Shown one piece after another: positions 1 to 10,476 of a stretch of DNA of 64,000 nt. Position 1 is the stretch's first letter; each line of letters starts with the position of its first letter. The notes below the pieces were generated by a model. That model saw only the letters and a list, made by a program, of their open reading frames with translations, made no database searches and was not told the origin of the DNA. The position numbers were made by a program, and so were the translations under genes. The stretch is from Bordetella parapertussis. Its GTDB lineage: Bacteria > Pseudomonadota > Gammaproteobacteria > Burkholderiales > SG8-41. Location: contig CAMATZ010000025.1 in assembly GCA_945861275.1 (NCBI GenBank), positions 1 to 64,000 on the forward strand. The letters are read 5' to 3'.

Positions 1-3000
1 TTGGCGTCACCGCTGGCGCACGCAGCACGAAGCTCTCCCTGGGTCTCGATTGCTTTGCGCCGGAAGTCCTGCAAAAACTCGCGCACAAACTCCGGGTCGT
101 CCCCCACCAGCGCTTTGAGCACGTTCACATCCACTGGCGCGGCCGCCGCGGCCTGCGTGGCTGCGGGCACGGGCCATCCGGATAAAGTGGATGCATTGGC
201 TCCGGACTTGGCTACTGGCAACCATTTTGCCAGCACGGCTTCCAGAGCCGCCAGTGGCACCGGCTTGCTGCGGTAATCGTCCATGCCTATAGTGCGGCAA
301 TGCTCAGCCTCGCCCTTGAGAGCATTGGCGGTCAGCGCAATGATCGGTATGCGCTGTGCCCCCGCTTCTGCGGCGCGTATGGCCTGAGTCAGCTCATAAC
401 CGTCCATCTTCGGCATGTGCAGATCGGTGAGCAAAAGCGCATAGTCACCGTTGCGCCAGCGCTCCAATGCTTCACGGCCGTCACCGGCGACATCCGCGGC
501 ATATCCGAGTAGAGCGAGCTGGCGCACGATGACTTTTTGATTGGTCTCGTTGTCCTCGGCAATCAGAATCAGCCTGCCCTGGCGCAGCGCTTCTGTGCGC
601 GTTGGCGCGATCGCCGCGAACTTGCCGGAGGTAAGCTTTTCTGTTTCCGTTTCCAGCGACGCCCGTCCGGCAGCGGCGGCCACTGCTTTGAGGAAAGTGC
701 GGCGGTTGAGGGCGTTGCCATCAACAGTGATCATATCGGGAGCGATCACACGCGGACGGCGCCGCTTGCCGTGTTCAATAAGTACGACGACAAAGCGAAC
801 GTCCTGGCAGGCCTCGGCATGGGCGGCAGCGCGAATTTGCTCCGGATGCAGTGGCTCGTCGCAGGCGTCAACCACCCACACCGACAGGCCGCTGCGGTCC
901 GCGCTCTGTGCTCTGGCGCCCGCCAAATCCGGCGCCCGCTCGACTGCCGCGTTCGCGTGCTCGAGATAGGCGGCAAGATCATCGGCCAATCCCCCGGCAG
1001 CACCCACCACGACGCAGGGCAGTCCGGCGACCCCGGATGCCGCCTCGACCCTATGGCTACCGGCCGGCAGCGGCACAAACGGCAGACGCACCTTGAAGGT
1101 GGACCCCGCGCCCGGCGCGCTCTGCACCGTGATCTCCCCGTCCATCAGTTCCACCAGATGGTTGGCGATAGTCAACCCCAGTCCGGTGCCGCCGAAACGC
1201 CGGGTGGTGGAAACGTCGGCCTGGGTGAATGCGGTAAACAGCCGCGCCTGTGTCTCCGCGTCCATGCCGACGCCGTTGTCGATTACCTGGAACTCCACCT
1301 TCACCTGCTGCGCGCTTCGCTCGACCAGCGCCGCACGTACCGACACCCGCCCCGAATACGACTGCCCGCTGGAAAACTTGATCGCATTGTTGGTAAGATT
1401 GATCAGCACCTGACGCAGGCGCAGCGCATCACCCAGGACTTCTCCGGATAGCGCCGGATCGACGTACACGGTAAGCGCTACGCCTTTTTTCTCCGCCATG
1501 CCGTTCAGCAGACTACATACGCCTTCCACCACATCCGCCACCGCGAAGGCCTCTTGCTCAATCTGCAGCTTGCCGGCCTCGATCTTGGAGAAATCGAGTA
1601 TGTCGTTGATGATGCCGAGCAGGGAAAACGCCGATTCGCGAATGAGTTCGACCATCTCCACCTGATCGCCCTTGAGGCTGCTTTGGTGCAGCACGTCAAT
1701 CATGCCAATCACACCGTTCATCGGCGTGCGGATCTCGTGGCTCATGGCGGCCAGGAAAGACGATTTGGCCAGATTGGCGTCTTCGGCCTCGTGCCGGGCG
1801 CGCTGCAGGTCGGCGGTGCGCGCTATGACCTTGTCTTCCAGCTCATCGTTGAACCGGAGCAGTGCGGTCTCCGCTAGTTTGCGCTGGGTGATGTCCTCGA
1901 TAACACGGATAAAGTACAACGGCGCGCCAGTCGCATCCTGTACCAACGAAATGGTACGTTTCGCCCAGAACACGGATCTGTCCTTTCGCACATAGCGCTT
2001 CTCCGAGGAATATTCCCCGGCCTCGCCTGATAGCAAAAGCCGGCTAGCGGTGCCGTGCCGATCGAGCTCGTCGGGATGATTGGTTTCTCTTGTAGTCATC
2101 GCCAGCAGCTCTTCCTGGGTATAGCCGAGCAGTTCGCAGAACTTGGCGTTAACGCGCAGATATCGGTCATCCAGCCCGGTGTGCACGATGCCCACTGCGG
2201 CATTATCGAAAGTGGCGCGCATGAGTTGTTCACTCTCGCGCAAACGGCCTTCGGCCTGTTTGCGCTCAGTGATATCGCGGTATATCGTAGCAATGCCAAT
2301 GATTTTATCCATCCCGTCTTTAAGAGGCGAGGCGTTCACCGACACCGCGAGCCTCTGTTGGTTCTTGGTCAGGCCCTCGGATTCGTAAGGATCGCAGCTA
2401 CCGCCGGACAAACAAAGTTGCCTTCGCCGCTCAACTTCCTGACGCAGATCTTCAGGTACGAGCAAGGCCAGCGTTTGGCCGATAACCTCTTCACTCGCAT
2501 AGCCGAACATTTTTTCAGCACCGGCATTCCAGGTCAAGATCGTTCCCTCAGAGGTCGAACTCACAATCCCGTCCTGTGACGACGCGACGATCGCCGCCAG
2601 CCGGGTCTGGCCTTCGCCGGCGCGGGCGCGCTCGATGACGCGCGCCAGTTGTCCTGCAACCTGGTCGATGTTCTCGATCAGCAAGGCATCGGGATGGCGC
2701 GCATCTTCGGCGTAAAACTCGAGGACTGCCGCCACTTCGTTTTGCACCACCACGGGGAAAGCGAACGCACAGTGCAGCCCCGCAGCAACTGCGAGGCTGT
2801 TACGGCGGCCCGGCGCGGTCACACCGAGGTCTTCGATCCACACCGGTATTTTCTCGGCAATCACCTTCCCCACAAGACGCTTGCCAGTCGTATAGTCGAA
2901 ACGCTCGCAGATTTCGATAAACGCCGCGAAACGCGCGCGGTCTTCCACCTGCCACAAGGAGTCTGCGGCGCTGTACTGCTTGACCGTACCCGGCGCGAAG

Positions 3001-5891
3001 ATGGCCATGTGCCCAAGCCGCCAATCGCCGTGATCGCTGATCAGCCTGAGCGAAGCCTGAAACGCTGCTTCCACGGTGACGGCTTCGTTCGCCGCCGCGG
3101 CGAGTGCGGCATGCAACTGCGCCAACGCGTACTGTCTGCGCTGGCGTTCCTCGGCCCGCACGCGCTCGGTGATATCGCTGAGGATGCCATCAATGCTCAT
3201 GTCTTTCCCCGCGTCGTCGCGCCGCACGCGCGCGCTGCATTCCACCGTACGTGCCTCGCCATCGGCGAGCACGATTCTGAACTCGTGGACCAGCGTGCCC
3301 TCCTGCAGCAGTCTGCGTATGGCGCTGCGCATGGAGGCGCGGTCGTCGTGATGCACCATGCTTCGCCAGAGCCGGCGTTGGGCGAGAAATTCACCGGCCG
3401 CCCGCCGGGTCAGGTGCTCGACGGCGGCATTGACGTAGACCATTCGCCCATTGTGCGAATCCATCGACCACACTACCTCATGCAGGGTACCGAGGATGTT
3501 GTCGAGTTTTTTCTCGCTGTCGGCCAGCGCTTCGCTCTTCTGGATCAGGTTCAGCGCAAAAGAAACGTTGGTGGCAACTTCACCCATCAGCCCGATCTCT
3601 TCATCGGTGAAGAAATCAGCCTCCTTCGCGAACAGCGACAAACACCCCACCGACTTATTCTCGATCACGAATGGCAGTGCGATGTGCGAGCGATAGCCGC
3701 GCCGCAGAGCTTCCTGACGGCGGGCGCCTCCCTGACTGGTTTCAGCGGTGAGGTCATTACTGAAGACCGGGCGTTTCTCCCTGAAAGCGCGGCCAACAAA
3801 GCCCTGCCCAAGCGGCGTGTCGGGGCGCGAGGTATTGCGGCTTATCGCCGCGAGCGACTCCGCGGGAATACCTGCTTGGGCTACGGCGCCGATCTCCTGC
3901 GTCTGTGGGTTCAGCATGCCGATCCAGGCTATGCCGAAACCGCCGCGTTCCACCGCGATGCGGCACGCCTCGTTGAATAGTTCCTGGCTGTCGCGGACAT
4001 GCACGATCACGGCATTGATGCCGCTCAAGACTGCCTGGATGCGGCTCAAGCGGGCGATTTTTTCCTCCTTGTCGATATGTGCCAGCGCAAACGAGATGTT
4101 CTCGGCAAGTTCACGCAAAAGCCTGAATTCTTCCTCGTCGAAGAAGTTTGGCTCTCTGACATAAAGCGTGAGGGTCGCCACGACCGTCTGCTCCGCGTAC
4201 AAAGGCAGCGTGATTTGCGAGCGAAAACCCAGCCGCAGGATTTCCTTCACACGTGGTCCGCCAAAAGTATGGGCGCTGATGTCATTATTCAATACCGGGC
4301 GCCGCTCCCGGATAGCCCGCCCAACCGCTCCAGCACCCCCCGGGGTGTCGCTGCGGGCGGAAGACTTGATGCTGGTAAGCAATTCTGAGCTTTCACCCGC
4401 CCAGGCAACGGGCGTCACGTCCTGCGTCGCCGCATCGAGCGTGCCTATCCAGGCCATTCCGAAATGACCATGCTCGATGGCGATGCGGCACGCCTCGTTG
4501 AACAACTCCTGGTGATCCCGGACGCGCACGATCACGGCGTTGATCCCGCTCATGAGCGCCCGGATGCGGCTGAGGCGGGCAATCTTGTCCTCCCTGTCGA
4601 TATTTTCGAGTGCGAAGGCAATGTCGCCGGCCAGCCCCGTCAACAGATTCATTTCTTCTCGATGGAAGAATTCGCTCTCGCCGGCGTATAGCGCGAGCAC
4701 GCCTACCGCTTCATCCGCGACCATCAGCGGCAGAACCGCCAGCGAGCGGACACCGGATTCGGCGTATTTCCTGCTGAACACTACCCTGGGGTCGCTTAGC
4801 GAATCGTTGGACACGACGGCCTGCTTCTCCCTGATTGCCAGCGCGACCATGGACTTCGGCGCATCCTCATCCGAGGACAAGCGGTCTTTGATCGCGCTCA
4901 GGAGTTCCTCATCCTTGCCAGCCGAGGCGACCGGGACTATCTTCCTCGTGCTGCGGTCCACAATGCCTATCAAGGACATGCGGAACCCGCCTGCCTCTAC
5001 CGCGATCCGGCACGCCTCCCGGTAAAGCTCGTCGCGGTCACGCACGCGCACCATCAGCGCATTGATGGCGCTCAGCATGGCATATACGCGGTTGAGGTGC
5101 AGGATACTTTCTTCCGCTTTCTTGCGTTCGGTGATGTCACGGGTAACGCCGAGCAGCATCGCGCCTTGGCCGTGCGTGCCGCTCATGCGGGCGGCGTGGG
5201 TTTCGAGCCAGCGCCGTCCGCCTTTGAGTCCGATGACTTCGTACTCCAGAATACCTTTTTCGCCGCGAATTACGCGCTGATGCAGGGCGGCAAAGGCGGC
5301 GCGATACTCCGGCACAATGTAGTCGAGGAGCGGTCGCGTGCGCACCGCGGCGAGCGAGTCGGCCTCCAGCATGGCGAGACCGGCCGCGTTCATCTCCAGC
5401 AGCACCCCCTCTTTGCTCACGACCTTCACGCACTCAGGCTCGGTCTCGATGATGGAGCGCAGGCGTTGTTCGCTCTGAACAAGTTCGCGCTGGGCCTGGC
5501 GATGTGCCGCGCGCATATGCGTCTCTTTCAGCTCGCGTTCCAGTGCCGGTGCGAGCCGCGCCAGGCTCTGCTTCATCACGTAGTCGCTGGCGCCAGCCTT
5601 CATCGCCTCCACGGCGGTTGCCTCGCCGATGATGCCGGAAATGAGGATAAACGGAATGTCGAGGCCGGTGGAACGAAAAATCCTCAGCGCATCGATGCCG
5701 GTGAAACCCGGCATATTGAAATCCGCGATGACCGCGTCCCAAGGCTCCTGCGCCAGCGCAGCGTCCAGTTCCGCTGCGGTCTGCATGCGCCGGTACGTGG
5801 GATCGAACCCGCCGCGACGCAGCGCCCGCAGCGCGAGCTTCGCGTCGTCTTCGGAGTCCTCGACGATCAGGACTTTGAGCGGCTTGTTCAC
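1..5891 (-). CDS. Giant hybrid sensor histidine kinase (REC-PAS-GAFx3-PAS-GAF-PAS-PAS-HisKA-HATPase-REC-Hpt), 3' end outside window
   Basis: The frame is open from a GTG at 5891-5889 to the window edge, at least 1963 residues. In order I read an N-terminal receiver (phosphoacceptor D57 in IADFNMPG), a PAS (about 145-265), three tandem GAF domains (about 270-780) that each carry an 'EACRIA' motif, a PAS (790-910), a fourth GAF (917-1083), two PAS (1093-1337), HisKA with H1385 ([11 protein letters not shown]), an HATPase with GTGLGL, a receiver-like linker without a clear acceptor, a receiver with D1823 ([12 protein letters not shown]), and the start of an Hpt domain whose histidine lies off-window. 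No membrane segment is visible, so it is probably cytoplasmic and takes part in a multistep phosphorelay. Its GTG overlaps the TGA of the upstream response regulator (GTGA), suggesting translational coupling. The signal sensed is unknown. Confidence 0.93.
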   Translation of the reverse strand, partial: MNKPLKVLIVEDSEDDAKLALRALRRGGFDPTYRRMQTAAELDAALAQEPWDAVIADFNMPGFTGIDALRIFRSTGLDIPFILISGIIGEATAVEAMKAGASDYVMKQSLARLAPALERELKETHMRAAHRQAQRELVQSEQRLRSIIETEPECVKVVSKEGVLLEMNAAGLAMLEADSLAAVRTRPLLDYIVPEYRAAFAALHQRVIRGEKGILEYEVIGLKGGRRWLETHAARMSGTHGQGAMLLGVTRDITERKKAEESILHLNRVYAMLSAINALMVRVRDRDELYREACRIAVEAGGFRMSLIGIVDRSTRKIVPVASAGKDEELLSAIKDRLSSDEDAPKSMVALAIREKQAVVSNDSLSDPRVVFSRKYAESGVRSLAVLPLMVADEAVGVLALYAGESEFFHREEMNLLTGLAGDIAFALENIDREDKIARLSRIRALMSGINAVIVRVRDHQELFNEACRIAIEHGHFGMAWIGTLDAATQDVTPVAWAGESSELLTSIKSSARSDTPGGAGAVGRAIRERRPVLNNDISAHTFGGPRVKEILRLGFRSQITLPLYAEQTVVATLTLYVREPNFFDEEEFRLLRELAENISFALAHIDKEEKIARLSRIQAVLSGINAVIVHVRDSQELFNEACRIAVERGGFGIAWIGMLNPQTQEIGAVAQAGIPAESLAAISRNTSRPDTPLGQGFVGRAFREKRPVFSNDLTAETSQGGARRQEALRRGYRSHIALPFVIENKSVGCLSLFAKEADFFTDEEIGLMGEVATNVSFALNLIQKSEALADSEKKLDNILGTLHEVVWSMDSHNGRMVYVNAAVEHLTRRAAGEFLAQRRLWRSMVHHDDRASMRSAIRRLLQEGTLVHEFRIVLADGEARTVECSARVRRDDAGKDMSIDGILSDITERVRAEERQRRQYALAQLHAALAAAANEAVTVEAAFQASLRLISDHGDWRLGHMAIFAPGTVKQYSAADSLWQVEDRARFAAFIEICERFDYTTGKRLVGKVIAEKIPVWIEDLGVTAPGRRNSLAVAAGLHCAFAFPVVVQNEVAAVLEFYAEDARHPDALLIENIDQVAGQLARVIERARAGEGQTRLAAIVASSQDGIVSSTSEGTILTWNAGAEKMFGYASEEVIGQTLALLVPEDLRQEVERRRQLCLSGGSCDPYESEGLTKNQQRLAVSVNASPLKDGMDKIIGIATIYRDITERKQAEGRLRESEQLMRATFDNAAVGIVHTGLDDRYLRVNAKFCELLGYTQEELLAMTTRETNHPDELDRHGTASRLLLSGEAGEYSSEKRYVRKDRSVFWAKRTISLVQDATGAPLYFIRVIEDITQRKLAETALLRFNDELEDKVIARTADLQRARHEAEDANLAKSSFLAAMSHEIRTPMNGVIGMIDVLHQSSLKGDQVEMVELIRESAFSLLGIINDILDFSKIEAGKLQIEQEAFAVADVVEGVCSLLNGMAEKKGVALTVYVDPALSGEVLGDALRLRQVLINLTNNAIKFSSGQSYSGRVSVRAALVERSAQQVKVEFQVIDNGVGMDAETQARLFTAFTQADVSTTRRFGGTGLGLTIANHLVELMDGEITVQSAPGAGSTFKVRLPFVPLPAGSHRVEAASGVAGLPCVVVGAAGGLADDLAAYLEHANAAVERAPDLAGARAQSADRSGLSVWVVDACDEPLHPEQIRAAAHAEACQDVRFVVVLIEHGKRRRPRVIAPDMITVDGNALNRRTFLKAVAAAAGRASLETETEKLTSGKFAAIAPTRTEALRQGRLILIAEDNETNQKVIVRQLALLGYAADVAGDGREALERWRNGDYALLLTDLHMPKMDGYELTQAIRAAEAGAQRIPIIALTANALKGEAEHCRTIGMDDYRSKPVPLAALEAVLAKWLPVAKSGANASTLSGWPVPAATQAAAAAPVDVNVLKALVGDDPEFVREFLQDFRRKAIETQGELRAACASGDA

Positions 5892-6343
5892 GCGCTGCTG
5901 CGCTCCGGCGGCGCCTGATTCATCATCAGCCAGAAGATGCCGACAATCCTCGCCGCCTCCACAAACTTGGCAAAATCGACCGGTTTGCGCAAGTAACTGT
6001 TCGCGCCGAGCGAGTAGCTGTGGATCAAGTCCTGCTCCTCCTTTGACGAGGTCAGAATCACCACCGGAATGAGCCGGGTGCGTGCGTCGCCACGCACCGC
6101 CTTCAGCACGCCTAAGCCGTCGAGCTTGGGCAGTTTCAGGTCGAGAAGAATAAGCGTCGGCAGCGGCTTGCCGGCACGGTCGGCGTAGGCGCCCCGCGCA
6201 AACAGGAAGTCCAGCGCCTCGATGCCGTCCCGCGCTACATCGATCGGGTTCAGCATGTTGTTGCGTTTGAACGCGCGCAGCGTTAGCTTAACGTCGTCCG
6301 GATTGTCTTCAACCAGCAGGACGGTCTTGCTCATCTGATCCAT
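5888..6343 (-). CDS. Single-domain response regulator, Rcp1-like
   Basis: 151 residues, essentially one receiver domain with no output domain. The acidic pocket is E12-D13, the phosphoacceptor is D68 in [10 protein letters not shown], and the conserved Thr (VVILTSS) and Lys (LRKPVD) follow. The 'DNPDD' start and the long loop before the acceptor are typical of the Rcp1 group that pairs with phytochrome-like kinases. Its 5' end overlaps the upstream kinase gene by 35 bp and its stop overlaps the GTG of the hybrid kinase, so the three genes form one operon. It probably relays phosphate between the two kinases. An in-frame ATG at codon 4 is an alternative start. Confidence 0.93.
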   Translation of the reverse strand: MDQMSKTVLLVEDNPDDVKLTLRAFKRNNMLNPIDVARDGIEALDFLFARGAYADRAGKPLPTLILLDLKLPKLDGLGVLKAVRGDARTRLIPVVILTSSKEEQDLIHSYSLGANSYLRKPVDFAKFVEAARIVGIFWLMMNQAPPERSSA

Positions 6344-8453
6344 TTTCCGCTTCCTCTACATTGAAATAGAATGTCGCCCCTTGGCCTTCCATTGCCTCAG
6401 CCCGTATTTCTCCGCCGTGCCGGCGGATGATGCGCTGGACGATCGTCAGGCCGATCCCGGTGCCGGGAAAATCGCCAACGTGATGCAGGCGCTGGAAAGC
6501 GCCGAAAAGGTTGTCCGCGTGCGCCATGTCGAAACCCACGCCGTTGTCGGCGACGAAATACACCGCGTTTGCGTCGCGTTCCAGCGCGCCGACGCGAATC
6601 ACCGGCCGCTCCGTCCTGCCGCTAAACTTCCACGCGTTGTGCAGCAGGTTGTGCATGGCGATGCGCATCAGTGCAGGGTCGGCGCGGACACTCAAGCCGG
6701 TCTCGATTGCCCACTCCACGACGTGCCCGGGCTGCTCCCACTCCAGGCCATCGGCAATCTCGCGTGCCATTGCGCTAAGGTCGACCCGCATCAGCTTAAG
6801 CGCGGCGCGTGTCACCTGCGACAAGCGTAGCAGGTCATCGATGAGGCAGCCCATGCGCTGGCTCGCGGCACGGATACGCTCGAGGGCGTCCTTGCCCTCC
6901 TCGTCCAGCTTGTCGCCGTAGTCTTCGATCAACATCAGAGAAAAGCCGTCCATACTGCGCAGCGGCGCTCGCAGGTCGTGGGACACGGAATAGCTGAAGC
7001 TCACTAGCTCCTTGTTAGTGGCTTCAAGTCTGGCCATGAGTTGCACTTTCTGCCCGGCGGCTCGCTTTGCCTCTGTGATATCGCGAACGATTCCCGTGAA
7101 CATCCGGCTCTCACCCAGCCGCATCTCGGCAACCGCAAGATCAGCGGGGAAATCGTCGCCATTCTTCCGCCGCGCGACCACCTCCCGGCCAATCCCAATG
7201 ATCCGTTTTTCCCCGGTCGCCAGGTATCTCGCGAGATAACCATCGTGCTGTTCGCGATAAGGCGAAGGCATGAGCAGGGCGACATTCTTTCCGACCACCT
7301 CTGCCTGCGAATAACCGAACATACGTTCGGCCCCGGGATTGAACTGATGCATTGCGCCGCGCTCGTCAATCACGATAATGGCGTCGGCAGCGGTATCCAC
7401 GATCGCGCGGTTCCGTGCGTCGCTCTCGCGAAGCTGGGCGGTCTGTTCGGCCACCCTGCGCTCCAGCTCGGCCTGTAACCGGTGGTCCTGTTCCGCTTGT
7501 CTACCCTGAATAACGATACGCGAGACGAGGTAAGCCACGCCGCCCATAAATATCAAAACCAGACCGTAGGCGCTTAGAACCCACTTGAGCTGATGGTCTC
7601 TGGCCGCAAATACTGTGGCCGCGGGCTGCGCAAGAACAACGCCCCATCCATGCTTCGCTATCGGCTGATAGGCGACCACGCGCGTCTCGCCCTCGACCGG
7701 GTTGAATTCAATCTCGACCCCTTTGTTTCCTCGCAGCACTTGCTGCACCGCCGGTACGCCCGAATAATCGATGAGTTCACCATGCGGCGGGTATTTCGGA
7801 TGTGACGCGAGTCTGCCGCGGCGATCGACCGCATAGATTGTGCCGCTGGCGCCCACTTCGACGCCCTTGATCCACTCGAAGAACGTATCCGTCCGTACCT
7901 GCACCACCAGGATTCCCAGCAAACTTCCTGCTGCGCTCTTGATGGGAACAGCCGCGACAAAGACATTCATCCGGGGCGCGGCTGCGCGCCTGTAGACCTC
8001 CGACAGGTAAGGTTGCCCGTTGCGCATGACCTCCTGATACCAGTCGCGATGGGCAAAATTCCGCCCTCTCACCTCGGGGGCCTCTGGAATATCTGCCATC
8101 AGCGTCCCTTGCAGGTCGTGCATCGTAAAGCGGTCGATAAACGGGAAATCGGCAGGAACGCTGCCGAGAATCCTGGCCGCCCCGGCCCAATTCCCGGCCT
8201 CAATCAATTCCCGGAAGCGAACGCGCGAGGCCAGTGAGGTGCCGATATCGGCCAGACGGTCGAACTTCTCGGCCAACACGGCGGCTGCGAGATACGCTAC
8301 CGAGGCTCTTCTCGACAGGGCCGATTCGGTAAGCTCACGGTCTATCGCACGGTAGCTGTATACCGCCATCACGACGATGGCTGCTGACACCAGCAACAGT
8401 ATGAGGGCGTAACCCCAGCGAGTGCGGGCGTAGGATGCGAATGGTTTCAACAT
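6309..8453 (-). CDS. Membrane sensor histidine kinase with extracytoplasmic dCACHE-like domain and FixL-like PAS
   Basis: 714 residues from the ATG at 8453, chosen over an ATG at 8597 because it has an AGGA site just upstream and begins directly before the first membrane helix (about residues 12-32). A periplasmic Cache-type sensor follows (about 35-290), then a second helix (about 295-318), a PAS domain (about 345-465), HisKA with H492 (SVSHDLRAP) and an HATPase with GTGIGLTIV. The PAS resembles FixL: H403 (REQHDGYL) and R423 (IIGIGREV) sit 20 residues apart, as do the proximal haem His200 and distal Arg220 of FixL. The kinase core is of the Cph1 type, which fits the Rcp1-like regulator overlapping its 3' end. 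Ligand and haem content are unproven. Confidence 0.92.
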   Translation of the reverse strand: MLKPFASYARTRWGYALILLLVSAAIVVMAVYSYRAIDRELTESALSRRASVAYLAAAVLAEKFDRLADIGTSLASRVRFRELIEAGNWAGAARILGSVPADFPFIDRFTMHDLQGTLMADIPEAPEVRGRNFAHRDWYQEVMRNGQPYLSEVYRRAAAPRMNVFVAAVPIKSAAGSLLGILVVQVRTDTFFEWIKGVEVGASGTIYAVDRRGRLASHPKYPPHGELIDYSGVPAVQQVLRGNKGVEIEFNPVEGETRVVAYQPIAKHGWGVVLAQPAATVFAARDHQLKWVLSAYGLVLIFMGGVAYLVSRIVIQGRQAEQDHRLQAELERRVAEQTAQLRESDARNRAIVDTAADAIIVIDERGAMHQFNPGAERMFGYSQAEVVGKNVALLMPSPYREQHDGYLARYLATGEKRIIGIGREVVARRKNGDDFPADLAVAEMRLGESRMFTGIVRDITEAKRAAGQKVQLMARLEATNKELVSFSYSVSHDLRAPLRSMDGFSLMLIEDYGDKLDEEGKDALERIRAASQRMGCLIDDLLRLSQVTRAALKLMRVDLSAMAREIADGLEWEQPGHVVEWAIETGLSVRADPALMRIAMHNLLHNAWKFSGRTERPVIRVGALERDANAVYFVADNGVGFDMAHADNLFGAFQRLHHVGDFPGTGIGLTIVQRIIRRHGGEIRAEAMEGQGATFYFNVEEAENGSDEQDRPAG

Positions 8454-8771
8454 CTCAATCCTATACCGGCAGCGGATCAAGGCGCCAGTCATCGAACTCG
8501 AACGCGAAAACATCAGAGTCAGAATCTGGATTTCTTGCAGACACGTGATACCTCCTGCCGAAATATGGAATGGTCTTGGAGGCAGATCACACGGCAAAAA
8601 TCGCGGGAAACGCTTAGAAAACTAACAGCCATGATGCCGCCAAAAGTTCAGTCGCTCCCGGCTCGGTCCAGAAAAGAGCATATAACCCCTATAGTGGAAG
8701 TGTAAGCATACAATTGTGTGCGGTCTGTACGGTAGCCCACGTAAGTAGCCGTCGCGCTGCAATCGACGGCG
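8454..8771. other. Intergenic region upstream of the kinase operon, no gene recognised
   Basis: About 320 bp between the kinase start and a Bug gene remnant. It should hold the promoter of the minus-strand kinase operon, but I cannot point to convincing -35/-10 boxes. Short frames here show no family resemblance. Confidence 0.5.
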
Positions 8772-8903
8772 TTGAAGGAGCGGTATTCTGCAATAGATGC
8801 CGAGGCGGTTGGCGGCACGATTGCTGAGTTTGCCGAGTTCGTGAAAAAGGAATCGGTCAAATGGGGCGATGTGGTGCGCAAGTCCGGAGCGAAGCTGGAT
8901 TGA
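8772..8903 (+). pseudogene. 3' remnant of a Bug/TctC-type substrate-binding protein gene
   Basis: The frame ending in the TGA at 8901-8903 reads LKERYSAIDAEAVGG, then TIAEFAEFVKKESVKWGDVV, then RKSGAKLD. This matches the usual C-terminal end of Bug-family periplasmic binding proteins; compare the ends of the three intact Bug genes in this window, for example EEFATFTRNEIAKWIKVV at 37817. No start or upstream domain is present, so about 280 residues are missing. It is the scar of a deletion or recombination. Confidence 0.75.
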
Positions 8904-8953
8904 TGTTTAATCACAGTTTTCCATAGACCGAAATCGCGAATAATTCTCCCCCT

Positions 8954-9059
8954 GTCGTTCCCGCCTCCGACTAACGCATTCGAAGGTAGGCTGCAGCGGG
9001 AACCCATAGGGCGTCTCAAGTGGCACTGTGTTATGGGTTCCCGCCTGCGCGGGAACGAC
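8954..9059. repeat. REP-like pair of inverted repeats
   Basis: An outer 11-bp pair (8954-8964 with 9049-9059) encloses an inner 13-bp perfect pair (8996-9008 with 9032-9044). The core word GCGGGAACCCATA and its reverse complement are of the kind scattered between genes of many proteobacteria. It sits between two gene remnants, so it marks a rearrangement-prone spot. Confidence 0.75.
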
Positions 9060-9117
9060 AAAGTGGGATGTTTTCCGACCTTCATTGCGGCAACCTGATT
9101 ATGAATGGAAAACATTC

Positions 9118-9237
9118 ATGACAAACCAACACTATGACCTGTTAATCCGCAACGCCACCATCATTGACGGTACGCAACCCAATGCAGCCGGTTATAAAGC
9201 GATGGGCGAATTTGTTGATCTGAATTTGTTTCGATAG
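9118..9237 (+). pseudogene. 5' remnant of an amidohydrolase (D-aminoacylase-like) gene
   Basis: An ATG with the N-terminus MTNQHYDLLIRNATIIDGT, typical of N-acyl-D-amino-acid deacylases and related amidohydrolases, continues for only about 20 more unrelated residues before a stop. Active proteins of this family have about 480-550 residues. The tail (GYKAMGEFVDLNLFR) may come from the end of another gene, which suggests an internal deletion joined two coding sequences. Not expected to be functional. Confidence 0.6.
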
Positions 9238-9287
9238 AATGGCAGCGCTATGCGATTGCGTCCTGCCCTTTCCAGAATGCACATACG

Positions 9288-10364
9288 ATGAGCAGCGCCT
9301 GTTTCTCCAGCACCTACGCCGAGGCGCGACACCGCTTCCTGGACGCGGCGCGCGCGGTAAACGCCGACGTGCAGACCTATGCACTCGATGCCGCGTCGCC
9401 GGATACACTCAGCATCGATGTTGCGACGCTGGGTGCCGCGCATGACCCCGCACTGGTGGTTTCATCGGGCATACACGGCGTTGAAGGCTACTTCGGCTCT
9501 GCGGTTCAGCTCGCGCTATTGCAACAACTTAAGCTCGCCAACCGCCGCAAAAGAATTCGCTACGTTCTGATTCATGGCCTCAACCCCTACGGATTCGCGC
9601 AGGGCCGCCGTGTCAACGAAGACAACACCGATCTGAATCGCAATTTCATGCTCGACGCTAGCGCCTACGCCGGTGCGCCCGAGGGTTACGCCCGCCTGAA
9701 TAATCTGTTGAATCCACCATCGCCGCCGTCACGCTTCGAACCCTTCAAATTAAAGATGCTGTGGAAAATTTCGACACTGGGTCTGCAAACGCTGAAACAA
9801 TCGGTCGCAGGCGGACAGTACCAGTATCCCCGTGGCCTGTTTTTCGGCGGAACCGGCCCCTGCGCATCCACACGCATCGTGCAGGCCAACTGCGACGACT
9901 GGTTGGCAGCGTCGCAACGCATCGTGCATCTGGATCTGCACAGCGGACTCGGTGCATTTGGCACTTACAAACTGCTGCTCAACGAAGCGCCGGATGCGGC
10001 GCACTACGCCTGGTACATTAAGGCATTCGGCGCGGAGCATGTTGAACCGCCCACTGGCGCAACCGCGTACCAAACAACAGGAGAGTTCGGCCTGTGGATG
10101 CAGCGGCACTTTCACGCGCGCGAGTATCGCTTCGCCTGCGCTGAGTTTGGCACTTACGGCGTGGTTCGCGTGCTGGCCGCGCTTCGCGCCGAAAATCGCG
10201 CGCATCATTATTGCGAAACGAACAGCGTCGATTTATTGCGGGCTAAAAATGAGCTGCGCGAATGTTTCTGTCCGCAGTCGCCGCTGTGGCGGCGTCGCGT
10301 TGTTGAATCCGCGCTGCGGATAATTGACGACAGCGCTCAGGCGCTTTCAGCAGGCGCGCCTTAA
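9288..10364 (+). CDS. DUF2817 family protein, M14-like zinc carboxypeptidase fold
   Basis: 358 residues. The N-terminal third carries SSGIHGVEGYFGS, where H63 and E66 match the HxxE zinc ligands of M14 carboxypeptidases. The NEDNTDLNRNF stretch, the HLDLHSGLG stretch (third ligand) and CAEFGTYG follow in the order of the DUF2817 family. A cytoplasmic metal-dependent peptidase or amidase is likely, but the substrate is unknown. No signal peptide is visible. It stands alone on the plus strand just after a degraded region. Confidence 0.85.
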   Translation: MSSACFSSTYAEARHRFLDAARAVNADVQTYALDAASPDTLSIDVATLGAAHDPALVVSSGIHGVEGYFGSAVQLALLQQLKLANRRKRIRYVLIHGLNPYGFAQGRRVNEDNTDLNRNFMLDASAYAGAPEGYARLNNLLNPPSPPSRFEPFKLKMLWKISTLGLQTLKQSVAGGQYQYPRGLFFGGTGPCASTRIVQANCDDWLAASQRIVHLDLHSGLGAFGTYKLLLNEAPDAAHYAWYIKAFGAEHVEPPTGATAYQTTGEFGLWMQRHFHAREYRFACAEFGTYGVVRVLAALRAENRAHHYCETNSVDLLRAKNELRECFCPQSPLWRRRVVESALRIIDDSAQALSAGAP

Positions 10365-10476
10365 CGCGTGAGAATTTAACGCTGATGCGCTGCGCCGCAG
10401 GCAGGCTACGCATTGTGGTAACGTCCAGCATCCGGCATCGAAGGCGCTGGATACCGCCGCTGGTTTCGTCCTGAAA

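Noticed and set aside
537..3980. Long plus-strand frames (537-1451 and 2649-3980)
   Set aside because: They lie opposite the hybrid kinase, whose minus-strand frame contains unmistakable GAF, PAS, HisKA and receiver motifs.
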